Below are positions 15,881 to 28,961 of a stretch of DNA of 64,000 nucleotides, piece by piece. How positions within the stretch are numbered: the first letter of the stretch is position 1; every line of letters begins with the position of its first letter. The notes below the pieces were generated by a model. That model ran no database searches. It worked only from the letters and a program-made list of their open reading frames with translations, and had not been told where the DNA came from. Both the position numbers and the translations under genes were made by a program. Source of the DNA: Paraburkholderia madseniana (GTDB lineage Bacteria; Pseudomonadota; Gammaproteobacteria; Burkholderiales; Burkholderiaceae); the NCBI RefSeq assembly GCF_009690905.1, contig NZ_VOSW01000001.1, forward strand, positions 186,001-250,000, read 5' to 3'.

Positions 15881-17482
15881 TCAGATTTCACGCTTGAGCT
15901 TGTCGGCCAGTTTCAGCGACAAGGCGGCGATCGTCAGCGTGCAATTCACGGAGGCCGCAGTCGGCATCACGCCGCTGCTGGCGATGAACAGATTCGAGTG
16001 ATCGTGTGTGCGGCAATCCGCGTCGACAACCGAATCGCCTGCATCGCTGCCCATGATGGTGGTACCCATGATGTGATTGTTCGGCGCGAAAGTATCATCG
16101 AACGAGACCTCGGCACCGCCGAACAGCGAGGCGATCTGCGCATACAGTTCATGCGTGTTCGCCGCGCTCTTCTTCACGTAATCGTTGATCGAGTAGTAGA
16201 TCTCGGGCTGCGGAATGCCGAGCGCATCCTTGTGATCCGCCGAGGGCACCACGCGGTTCTGCGGCTCCGCCAGATGCTCGTGAAAACTGTTGATGTTCAG
16301 CGTGCGCGACGCGCGGTCGCGAATCTGCCGGTCGAGTTCGGCACCGGTGAGGCCTTGTTTCAGCAGATCGGCGGTCACGCTCATGGTCGGCACGCCATTC
16401 GACAGATGCAGCTTTTTCGCTGCGTAATCGGAGCGGAACGAGCCGTCGCGGAAGTTGACGATCGAGGTCATCTCCATCGGCCCGCGTCCGGGCCACAGCG
16501 GTTCGTTGGCGAGGAAGGTGACGCCCGTGCCCGGATGGTCCATCAGGTTGCGGCCCACCTGGTCGGAGCTGTTGCCAACGCCGTGCGGGAATTTGTCGGA
16601 AGTTGACATCAGCATCAGCTTCGGCGTTTCGATGCCGTTCGCGGCGAGCACGAACAGCTTGCCGGTCACGCGTGTGCTGTTGCCGTTCGGGTCCTTGTAG
16701 TGGACGGCCGTGATGAGCCCTTTGTTGTCCGCTTCGACGCGGTACACGACCGCCTCGGGAATCAGCTTCGCGCCGGCCTGTTCGGCCTTCTCCGCGTGCA
16801 CCACGCCGTTGTACATCGCGGCGATCGGGCAGATCGGCATGCAGTTGTTGTTGCCGCAGCAGGTGGGCCGCGCATCGTACGGACGGCTGTTACGCGCCAC
16901 CGGCTCGGGCACCACCTTGAAGCCTTGTGCGTTGAGCACGTCGCTAAAGCGCTGATCCATGTACGAGAGCGGCAACGCGCTCATCGGGTAGGGCTTGGAG
17001 CGCGGCGAACCGAGATCGATCGTGCTGTCCGGTCCGGAAACGCCCAATTGCATTTCAGCCGCTGAATACCAAGGTTCCAGCGTTTCATACGGATAGGGCC
17101 AATCACGTCCCACGCCATACAGCTTGTGCAACTGGAAGTCCGACGGCAACAGCCGCCAAGCAGCGGCAGCCCAGTGCCACGTCGTGCCGCCGACCAGCCG
17201 CACATACTGTGAGTTGTACGGATAGTCACCTTTCTGGATCAGATAATTGTTGGCGGGTGCGTACTCGGGATGCGGTGCGTAAGGCGTGGAGGGATAGGGT
17301 GTCGCGAAGTCGGACTTGGCCGGCGAATTGCGGAAGTTCTCGACGATCTGCCAGCGCGGAATGCGCGGCCCGGCTTCGAGCAGAATCACCGACGCGCCGG
17401 CCAGCGCCATTTGATGCGCGACCAGTCCACCTGCCACGCCCGAACCGACTACGACGATGTCGGCGGAATTTGAGTTTGCCAT
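15881..17482 (-). CDS. GMC flavoprotein dehydrogenase, FAD-glucose dehydrogenase-like alpha subunit
   Basis: A 533-residue GMC oxidoreductase. The FAD-binding motif is VVGSGVAGGLVAHQM (about residues 11-25). The C-terminal active-site region contains NNHIMGTTIMGSD, with the catalytic His. A cysteine cluster, C208-C209-x4-C214-x3-C218 (CCGNNNCMPICPI), has the same spacing as the [3Fe-4S] ligands of the Burkholderia cepacia FAD-dependent glucose dehydrogenase. It has no signal peptide, so export would depend on the Tat-bearing small subunit. Substrate could be glucose, gluconate, sorbitol or another sugar/alcohol. Sequence alone does not decide. Confidence 0.9.
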   Translation of the reverse strand: MANSNSADIVVVGSGVAGGLVAHQMALAGASVILLEAGPRIPRWQIVENFRNSPAKSDFATPYPSTPYAPHPEYAPANNYLIQKGDYPYNSQYVRLVGGTTWHWAAAAWRLLPSDFQLHKLYGVGRDWPYPYETLEPWYSAAEMQLGVSGPDSTIDLGSPRSKPYPMSALPLSYMDQRFSDVLNAQGFKVVPEPVARNSRPYDARPTCCGNNNCMPICPIAAMYNGVVHAEKAEQAGAKLIPEAVVYRVEADNKGLITAVHYKDPNGNSTRVTGKLFVLAANGIETPKLMLMSTSDKFPHGVGNSSDQVGRNLMDHPGTGVTFLANEPLWPGRGPMEMTSIVNFRDGSFRSDYAAKKLHLSNGVPTMSVTADLLKQGLTGAELDRQIRDRASRTLNINSFHEHLAEPQNRVVPSADHKDALGIPQPEIYYSINDYVKKSAANTHELYAQIASLFGGAEVSFDDTFAPNNHIMGTTIMGSDAGDSVVDADCRTHDHSNLFIASSGVMPTAASVNCTLTIAALSLKLADKLKREI

Positions 17483-17594
17483 TGTTGCCCTCTTTTACTG
17501 GCTTATCTTTGCTTGCTGATCTCGCGTGCCGGCGTTTCGTCGAACGGCTCAATCAGGCCATGCGACGACAAGGCACGCGTGAGAGGAACATCGG

Positions 17595-18245
17595 TCAGGC
17601 GCTCACCGGTTTCTGCGTCCAGTAGAACGGCACGTCGCGGCAATAGGACGGAATCGTCAGCACGTCTTTGACCGGCTCGAACATCAGCGCTTTTTCATAA
17701 GCGACCACATCCACATGCGGCATGTCGCCCACGAGACCGAGATACCACGCGCGCATGATCGCGCTCACGGATTTCGCGAGCGCCGGCTGATCGACCTGCA
17801 AGGCCTGAGTGACCGTATCGGACGGCACGCCGCCATGGCCTTGCAGCCACGTGTTGAGCGCGGCGACGTTCTGGGAGAACTGGCTGTCGGATTTGGCGAG
17901 GGCGTCGTAGACGCGTTTGCCGAGCACGGCGTCGAAGCCCGTGTGACCGGTGAGACGCTGCGAGAGCGCAAGGAAGGCATCGAGTCCGCCACCGGGGGGC
18001 GCGGTGTCAGCGAACGCCGGCGCGATCCACGAGAGCGAGCGGCCTGCCCCGGCAAACGCGAGCGCCGCGGCCGTTGCGCATGCGCCTAGCACCCAGGCTC
18101 TGCGCGAGGCGGAAAACGATGCATGCAGCGAAGATGAGCGAGTGGATCCCGGCGAAGAAAGCGGCGAAGAGGACTTTGGCGACGGAAACCTGGCCAGATG
18201 CGTCACGTCATGGTGCGCATCTTTATTCTCAGGAACATCTGTCAT
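17595..18245 (-). CDS. Tat-exported small (gamma) subunit of FAD dehydrogenase
   Basis: A 216-residue protein of the FAD-SLDH/gluconate dehydrogenase small-subunit type. The mature part has FLALSQRLTGHTGFDAVLG, IMRAWYLGLVGDM and a terminal PSYCRDVPFYWTQKP. A Tat-type signal is visible (R48-R49 in SASRRAWVLGAC, cleavage near AFA-D80). An unusually long Ser/Pro-rich segment of about 45 residues precedes the twin arginines, so a later start cannot be excluded, although GGAG stands just before the ATG at 18245. Family knowledge: it chaperones and carries the flavoprotein through the Tat pathway. Confidence 0.85.
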   Translation of the reverse strand: MTDVPENKDAHHDVTHLARFPSPKSSSPLSSPGSTRSSSLHASFSASRRAWVLGACATAAALAFAGAGRSLSWIAPAFADTAPPGGGLDAFLALSQRLTGHTGFDAVLGKRVYDALAKSDSQFSQNVAALNTWLQGHGGVPSDTVTQALQVDQPALAKSVSAIMRAWYLGLVGDMPHVDVVAYEKALMFEPVKDVLTIPSYCRDVPFYWTQKPVSA

Positions 18246-18612
18246 GGGGGCTCCAGATGGTGAGTTGATCGTGAGTTGTTCTCAACAGACAACGCCGCCG
18301 TGGCGTGATGCCGTTGGCGCGCTGCGTCGATTTCTCTACCCCAAACCTAGTCTGGCGCCGCTTAAGCGGTCTTGTGTGGCTGCATGATGCCGATGCGAGC
18401 CGCATTACGTTGTGCCGATGACAGCCTTGTGAAAACAGCCTGACTGCGCGGCACGCGCGGCGAAAAACCCGCCGCCTGCCAATCGCCTTTCAACTGAAAG
18501 CGGCCCGCAAGGCCGTTGCGAAAGACTATAGCCTGTGATTCCCCCATTCGACAAATGGTGCCCGAAGCGCGAGTAGAATCCGCGGCACAGACGGCCCTTC
18601 ACCCTATATCTC
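18246..18612. other. intergenic region between divergent genes
   Basis: 367 bases between the dehydrogenase operon and the DUF1345 gene. Seen: a small inverted repeat CTTTCA-AC-TGAAAG and a -10-like TAGAAT at 18574-18579 that could serve the DUF1345 gene. No convincing gene. Confidence 0.45.
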
Positions 18613-19275
18613 ATGCTCCTAAAATATTATCCGCAGGTTCTTCGCAATCGACCCCGCATGCTGATCGGCCTCGCCGTCGGCCTCGTGGCAGCGCTGGTGG
18701 CCCCTGAACACACACGCCCCATGGTGCGTGTTCTGGCCGGTTGGGATGCCGCGGTGTGGATCTACCTCCTGCTCATGTGGGTGCACATGGCCGCCGCCGA
18801 CGAAGGCCGTGTCCGCGAATTCGCGCAGCGCGACGACGAGAACGCGGGAGTGGTGCTGGTTGTGATCTGCGTCGCGACGGTCGCCAGTATTGCCGCGATC
18901 GTGCTCGAGCTGGCCTCGGCGAAGGGCACGGCCGGCGCCTCGACTGCATGGCACTACCTGTTGACCGGCCTCACGATGTTCGGCGCCTGGTTCATGATCC
19001 CCACCATTTTCACATCGCACTACGCGCGGCTTTACTACGATCCGGATGCAGCGGAGACCCCCCTGCTGTTTCCCGACCACAAGCTCCAGCCGAACTACTG
19101 GGATTTCCTGTACTTCTCGTTCACCATCGCCGTGGCCTCGCAAACCTCAGACGTGGTGCTGCGCTCACGATCGATTCGCCGTGCCGCGCTCGCGCAGTCG
19201 ATCCTGGCGTTCTACTTCAACGTCGCCGTGCTCGGCTTGTGCGTGAACATCGCAGCGGGCTTGCTCGGCTCCTGA
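18613..19275 (+). CDS. DUF1345 family membrane protein
   Basis: A 220-residue integral membrane protein with about five hydrophobic segments (for example [16 protein letters not shown] and [20 protein letters not shown]). The motif [20 protein letters not shown] followed by TSDV is typical of DUF1345 proteins and resembles a channel-like loop. Function is unknown. It seems to be monocistronic, with a strong hairpin about 105 bases downstream. Confidence 0.85.
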   Translation: MLLKYYPQVLRNRPRMLIGLAVGLVAALVAPEHTRPMVRVLAGWDAAVWIYLLLMWVHMAAADEGRVREFAQRDDENAGVVLVVICVATVASIAAIVLELASAKGTAGASTAWHYLLTGLTMFGAWFMIPTIFTSHYARLYYDPDAAETPLLFPDHKLQPNYWDFLYFSFTIAVASQTSDVVLRSRSIRRAALAQSILAFYFNVAVLGLCVNIAAGLLGS

Positions 19276-19749
19276 CCCGCCGAGCTTCCTTAAAAGCCTT
19301 TTCCCCTCGACGCTTGCCCCGCCGGCCGCCACTTCGCCTTTTGCGGCCCCGGCGGCCCCCGCGCCCGCGTCGCGCCACCCCGTGTAAAACCCGGGCGAGG
19401 CCCGTCCGTTTTACACGCAAGCCACCCGCCACCGCGCGCCCACCGCGTCCGGCCGTCCGTCGCGCCTCCCCTTAGGGCGCGCGCGCCGCCACCCTTCCGC
19501 TTCAGTCCAGAACGCACTGGCACAACGTTTGCTGCGTCTTGCGAATAGTTCTGGCCGGCCCCGTGCCATCGACGCCTGGCGTCAAAGCACCCCTTACTGG
19601 CCAGCGGCGTGACGATCTTTGCACTACATTGACCAGTACGCGCCCTCGCTTCACGCATCGCGCGGTATCCGGCTCTGGAAGCCCAATGAGCGCTGTGATC
19701 GCATGTCAATTGCATCCACACCGCAGCAGGACGAATCTGGAAACGACCG
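19276..19749. other. intergenic region before the glucan/trehalose cluster
   Basis: 474 bases. The first part is very GC-rich and C-rich on the + strand. It contains a strong hairpin at 19381-19417, listed separately. The last ~250 bases should contain the promoter of the seven-gene cluster, but no clear -35/-10 pair was recognised. Short ORFs here have no recognisable product. Confidence 0.45.
19381..19417. terminator. strong bidirectional hairpin
   Basis: A perfect 10-bp outer stem, CGTGTAAAAC (19381-19390) and GTTTTACACG (19408-19417), encloses an inner CGGGC-GAG-GCCCG stem (19392-19404). AAAA before and TTTT after the GC core give the form of a bidirectional Rho-independent terminator. 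Confidence 0.65.
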
Positions 19750-22700
19750 ATGGAATCCCCAAACGGGTACGCGCCGCGGATTTACTTTTTCCATTCACTT
19801 CTCGTTGGGCCGCTCGATGCATGGCCTGCGCAGTTCGCTCACGCAGCCGGACTGGGCTTCGATCACGCGCTGATCGGCGGCCTCTTCGAGCCGGGCCGCG
19901 CGGGTCACGCACAGGTGGTTGGCAACCACGGCCGGCTGCATCCGGCATTCGAGACTCAGCAACCCGCCACGGAGGCGATCCGTACGCTCGCGCACGCCGC
20001 ACGCCAGAACGGTCTGACCTTGCTGGTCGATCTGGTGATCGACCGGATGGCCGCCGATGGCGCGCTGTACGCCGAACATGCCGGCTGGTTCCACCCATTC
20101 GAGTCCGAAGAGGCGCGGCTCGATCCGCGCCACGTCCATCACGAGGACAACGTCGCGTATGCCAACTTCAACGACACCGCCGGCAGCGCTGCGCTAGTCG
20201 GCTGGTGGACGCAGCAACTGCTGGCGCTGGCCGACGCCGGTGTCGGCGGCTTCCGGTTCGATTCGCCGCATCGCGTGCCGGCCGCGGTTTGGCGGCAACT
20301 CGGCGACGCGGTTCGCGCAAAGCATCCTGAGGTGCGTTTCCTCGCCGCGACGCCGGGTCTCGCGCGTGGCGATCTGCTCGGCCTCGCTGGCGCGGGCTTC
20401 GACAGTGTGTTCTCGTCAGTGCGCTGGTGGGACTTCCGCGCCGGCTGGATGGTGGAAGAGCATGCCGCGCTCGCCCGCATCGCCGCACCCATCGCGTTTC
20501 CCGAAGCGCCTTACGGCACCCGCCTCGCTGCCGATCTCAGCGATGCGCACGACGCCGCCATCGTCGAGCGGGCCTACCGGCGCGCGCTGTTCGCGTCGGC
20601 CTCGACCGGCACCGGCTGGATGATGCCGATGGGCTTCGAATATGGCATCACCGAGCCCATGTCGCAGACGCGCGGCGACGTTGCGCAGTTTGCGCTGGCC
20701 TGCCGGTCGAAGCGATTCGATCTCTCGGAACAGATCAGCCATGTGAACGACGTGGCGCGCAATACAAAAACGCTGCATGCCAACGGCGAATTGCGCCCGC
20801 TAAGCGGGCCCGGCGCGCCCGCGGCCGTCTTGCTGCGCGCCGACGCACCCGATCTGCGCGACGCCGGCGAAGCAATCCTGATCGCCATCAACCCCGAACT
20901 CGGTGCGCCTGTGCGCGTCGATCCAGCCCGCTTCCTCACGGGCGTACCGGGCAACTTCACGCGCTTCGTCCCGCTCGACGCGTCCGCGCATGCCACGCCC
21001 GCCACGCTGACGCCGTTCACGCTCGCACCCGGCGCCGTCAGTTTGTTCCGCGGGGTCGCCGATGAACCGATCCGTCTCGCGCCGCCTATCGACAAGGCGA
21101 ACAGCAAGCGCAGTGGCCGCAAGACCGTGCTCGAAGCGATCGGCGCGCCGCGCGTGGCGATCGAGAGCGTGACACCCTCGGTCGATAACGGACGCTTCCC
21201 CGCCAAGCGCACGGTGGGCGAGCGCGCGGAAGTCACCGCCGCGATCTTCGCGGAAGGCCACGACAAGATCGCCGCCGCCGTCGTCTGGCGCGCCGCTGAC
21301 GAAACCGCCTGGCACGAAGTACCGATGAGCCCCGCACAGCCGGCCGGCCTCGATATCTGGAAAGCGCGCATTCCGCTGGAGCGCATGGGCCGTCACGAGT
21401 TCACCGTGATCGCATGGCGCGACGACTTTGCGTCGCTGGTCGAGCATATTCAGAAGAAGCTGAAGGCGGGCCAAACCGTCGAACTCGAACTCGACGAAGC
21501 CACGCATCTGTTCGCCCTGGTGCTCGCCGAAGTGGAAACCGCGGAAGGCGCGGAGGGTACGATAGGCGAGCCGCTCGAACATATCGTCAAGGTCTTCACC
21601 AAGGCCGATCCCGAGGCCAAGCTCGCACTGCTGCTCGCGCCGACCACCGCGAAGGCGATGACCGCCGCGCGCCACCGCCCGTTCCTGAGCCGCGATCCAA
21701 TCGTCTACAAGATCGACGCCGAACGCACCGCGGCAGGCTTTGCAAGCTGGTACGAAATCTTCCCGCGTTCGATGAGCGACGACGAATCGCGTCACGGCAC
21801 CTTCGCTGACGTCGTCACGAAACTGCCGCGCATCCGCGACATGGGTTTCGACGTGCTGTACTTCCCGCCGATCCACCCGATCGGCGTCGCCAATCGCAAA
21901 GGCCGCAACAATACGCTGACCGCACAGCCGGGCGATGTCGGCAGCCCGTACGCGATCGGTGGGGTCGAGGGCGGCCACACCGCCGTGCATCCCGAACTCG
22001 GCACGCTCGACGACTTCAAGCAGATGCTGGCCGCCGCCCACGCGCACGGCCTCGAAATCGCGCTCGACTTCGCGATCCAGTGCTCGCCGGATCACCCGTG
22101 GCTGAAGGAGCATCCAACGTGGTTCGCCTGGCGCCCCGACGGCACGCTGCGTTACGCGGAAAATCCGCCGAAGAAGTACCAGGACATCGTCAATCCGGAC
22201 TTCTATGCGCACGACGCCAAGCCCGATTTGTGGCTCGCGCTGCGCGACGTCTTCCTGTTCTGGATCGAGGCGGGCGTGCACATTTTCCGTGTGGACAATC
22301 CGCACACCAAGCCGCTGCCGTTCTGGGAATGGGTGATCGACGATGTGCGCTCGCGCTATCCCGACACGATCTTCCTCGCCGAAGCCTTCACGCGGCCGCG
22401 TATGATGAACCGGCTCGGCAAGATCGGCTTCTCGCAGTCGTACACGTATTTCACGTGGCGCGAGTCGAAGCGCGACTTCATCGAGTACATGACCGAACTC
22501 ACGCAAACCAGCGCGCGTGATTTCTACCGGCCGAATTTCTTCGTCAATACACCGGACATCAACCCGCGGCATTTGCAGTCGTCAGGGCGTTCGGGCTTTC
22601 TGATTCGGGCCGCGTTGGCCTCCACGCTCGCCGGTTTATGGGGCTTGTATAGCGGTTTCGAATTGTGCGAGGCCGCTGCGCTGCCGAACAGCGAGGAATA

Positions 22701-23198
22701 TCTCGACTCCGAAAAGTATCAACTGCGCGCATGGGACTGGAACCGGCCCGGCAACATCGTCGGCGAGATCACTGCATTGAACCGGATTCGCCGTGCAAAC
22801 CCGGCATTGCAAACGCATCTCGGCCTCACGTTACTCACGGCGCACAATGACAACATCCTGTTCTTCGAAAAAGCGACCGCAGCACGCGACAACGTGATCC
22901 TGGTGGCGATCAATCTCGATCCGTTCAACGAACAGGGCGCGGATATCGAATTGTCGTGGGACACTTTCAACCACTGGAATCTGCACGACCATGGCGCGCT
23001 GGAAGTGACCGATCAGATGACCGGTGCGCGTTTCGAATGGCACGGCCGCTGGCAGCACGTCCGCCTCGGTTCAGGCCAACCGTTTTCGATCTGGCGCATC
23101 GCGCCGCTCGGCGGCCTACCCGCTGAACGCCCGGATGATGCCGACAGCGACTATCACGCAGACGACGCTGGCAACCCAACCCCTACGGAAGGTGCGAC

Positions 23199-23202
<4 letters not shown>
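19750..23202 (+). CDS. glgE: GlgE, maltose-1-phosphate maltosyltransferase with extra N-terminal GH13-like domain
   Basis: A 1150-residue protein. The C-terminal ~690 residues are GlgE: a DUF3416-type N-domain, then a GH13 barrel (FASWYEIFPRSMSDDESRHG) with nucleophile D849 in FRVDNPHTK and acid/base E878 in LAEAFTRP. GlgE transfers maltosyl units from maltose-1-phosphate to linear alpha-1,4-glucan. Residues ~1-455 form another GH13-like region. It keeps a nucleophile-like D171 (GGFRFDSPHR) and an H267-D268, but the acid/base position reads FLAATPG (A200) instead of a Glu. It is probably not catalytic. Usual GlgE proteins are 650-700 residues. First gene of the cluster, overlapping treS-mak by four bases. 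Confidence 0.93.
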
Positions 23203-26652
<3,450 letters not shown>

Positions 26653-26660
<8 letters not shown>

Positions 26661-28863
26661 GCACGATCCGGCCGCAGGCCTCCAAACACTCGATATCGAC
26701 GCGCTCGTTGAAGCGCGTCACCCCGATCCTTTCTCGCAGCTCGGCATGCATCGGACGGACGCGGGTCCGGTGGTGCGCGCGCTGTTGCCGAACGCCAGGC
26801 ACGTCACCGTGATTTCACGCACCAACGGCGCAATGCTCGGCGAGCTCGAGCAACTCAGGCCGGGGCTGTTTGCCGGCCGCATCACGTCTTCCGCGCCCTA
26901 TCGCCTGCGCATCGACTGGCATGGCACCGTGCAGGAAATCGAAGACACGTATTCGTTCGGCCCCGTTCTCGGCGACGAGCCGTTGGGCCGTCTGGCCGGT
27001 GGCGACCCGTACGCGGTGCTCGAATGCCTCGGCTCGCGTCCGATGGAAGTGGACGGCGTGCCAGGCGTGCGCTTCGCCGTCTGGGCGCCGAACGCGCGGC
27101 GCGTCTCGGTGGTCGGCGACTTCAATTCGTGGGATGGTCGCCGTCATCCGATGCGGCTGCGCCATCAGGCAGGCGTGTGGGAATTGTTTGTGCCGCGCGT
27201 CGGCCCGGGCACGCGCTACAAGTACGAATTGCTCGCCCGTGACGGCCATCCGTTGCCGCTCAAGGCCGACCCGTGTGCGATGCAGACGGAATTGCCACCA
27301 GGCACCGCATCGGTGGTCGCACATGTCGAGGAGATCGAGCAGTTTGAATGGACCGATCACGACTGGATTCAGTCGCGCGCCGCCAAACAGACCCCGCGCG
27401 CGCCGATCTCGATCTACGAAGTGCATGCCGAATCGTGGCTGCGCGTCGCCGAAGAGGGCCAGCGCGGGCTCACGTGGGAAGAACTCGCGGACCGGTTGAT
27501 TCCGTACGTGAAAAGCATGGGCTTCACGCATGTCGAGTTCATGCCGATCGCAGAGCATCCGTTCGGCGGTTCGTGGGGCTATCAGCCGCTCGGACAGTTC
27601 GCGCCTTCGGCACGCTTCGGCAAGCCCGAGCAGTTCGCCCTGTTCGTCGACAAGGCGCACGCGGCCGGCCTCGGCGTGCTTCTCGACTGGGTACCGGCGC
27701 ACTTTCCGAACGACGCGCATGGCCTGATCGATTTCGACGGCACGCCGCTCTACGAGCACGCTGATCCGCGCGAAGGCTATCACCAGGACTGGAACACGAT
27801 GATCTACAACCTCGGCCGCAACGAGGTGAGCGCGTTCCTGGTGGCATCGGGCCTCGCGTGGTTGAAGCGCTATCACGTCGACGGCCTGCGTGTGGATGCG
27901 GTCGCCTCAATGCTGTATCGCGACTATTCGCGCGCCGCCGATGAGTGGGTGCCGAACATCCACGGCGGGCGCGAAAATCTCGAATCGATCGCATTTCTGA
28001 AGCGGCTGAATCATGAAGTCGGCTATGTGCCGGGCGTGCCGGGCGCGATCACGATCGCCGAGGAATCGACCGCGTGGCCGGGCGTGACTGCACACCTCGA
28101 AGACGGCGGCCTCGGCTTCCAGTTCAAGTGGAACATGGGCTGGATGCACGACACGCTGCACTACATGGAAGAAGATCCGGTCTACCGCCAATACCATCAC
28201 CACATGATGACCTTCGGGATGGTGTACGCATATTCCGAGCGCTTCGTGTTGCCGCTCTCGCACGACGAGGTGGTACACGGCAAAGGCTCGCTGCTCGGCA
28301 AGATGCCCGGCGACCGGTGGCAGAAATTCGCCAACCTGCGTGCGTACTTCGGCTTCATGTGGACGCATCCGGGCAAGAAGCTGCTGTTCATGGGCGGCGA
28401 ATTCGGCCAGATGGCGGAATTCGATCACGACACGTCGCCACACTGGCATCTGCTCGACGATCCGAACCATCACGGTGTGCAGAAGCTCGTGCGCGACCTG
28501 AACCATCTGTACCTCCATGAGCCCGCGCTGCATTTGCTCGACAGCGAGCCGGGCGGCTTCCAATGGCTAGTTGGCGACGACAACGGCAACAGCGTGTATG
28601 CCTACCGCCGCACCGATGGCGAAGGCCGCGAACTGGTGGTGGTGTGCAATATGACGCCGGTGCCGCGGGTCGGTTACCGGATGGGGATGCCGCGCGGCGG
28701 CCGCTGGACAGAAGTGCTGAATACGGATGCCGGCGTGTACGGCGGCTCGAACATGGGCAATGGCGGGCTGATCCACACCGACAACGTCTTGAGCCACGGC
28801 TGGCCGCATTCCGCTGCGCTGACGCTGCCACCTTTGGCAACGATCGTTTTGCGCGCAGATTGA
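26653..28863 (+). CDS. glgB: GlgB, 1,4-alpha-glucan branching enzyme
   Basis: A 736-residue GH13 branching enzyme that introduces alpha-1,6 branches into the glucan made by GlgE. It has an N-terminal CBM48 module ([20 protein letters not shown]) and the catalytic motifs [32 protein letters not shown] and [13 protein letters not shown]. The ATG at 26653 was chosen over longer readings because it gives the normal GlgB N-terminus and lies inside the end of treS-mak. The length is normal for GlgB with the extra N-terminal module. Confidence 0.95.
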
Positions 28864-28961
28864 TAGAAGTGTTGTAAGACGGGCGCGCGGCGGCCAGGCC
28901 GCGCGCCCGTTGCATGAAGTCCCACGATAGCGTTCATAAAACAGAACAAGGAAGGGGAATC

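Noticed and set aside
14715..16001. 428-codon open frame on the + strand across the cytochrome c gene
   Set aside because: Opposite strand encodes three intact CxxCH sites; this frame has no recognisable features.
20800..22572. 590-codon open frame on the - strand across glgE
   Set aside because: It lies antisense to strongly conserved GlgE motifs, has Arg/His/Asp-rich shadow composition typical of GC-rich genomes and no recognisable domain.
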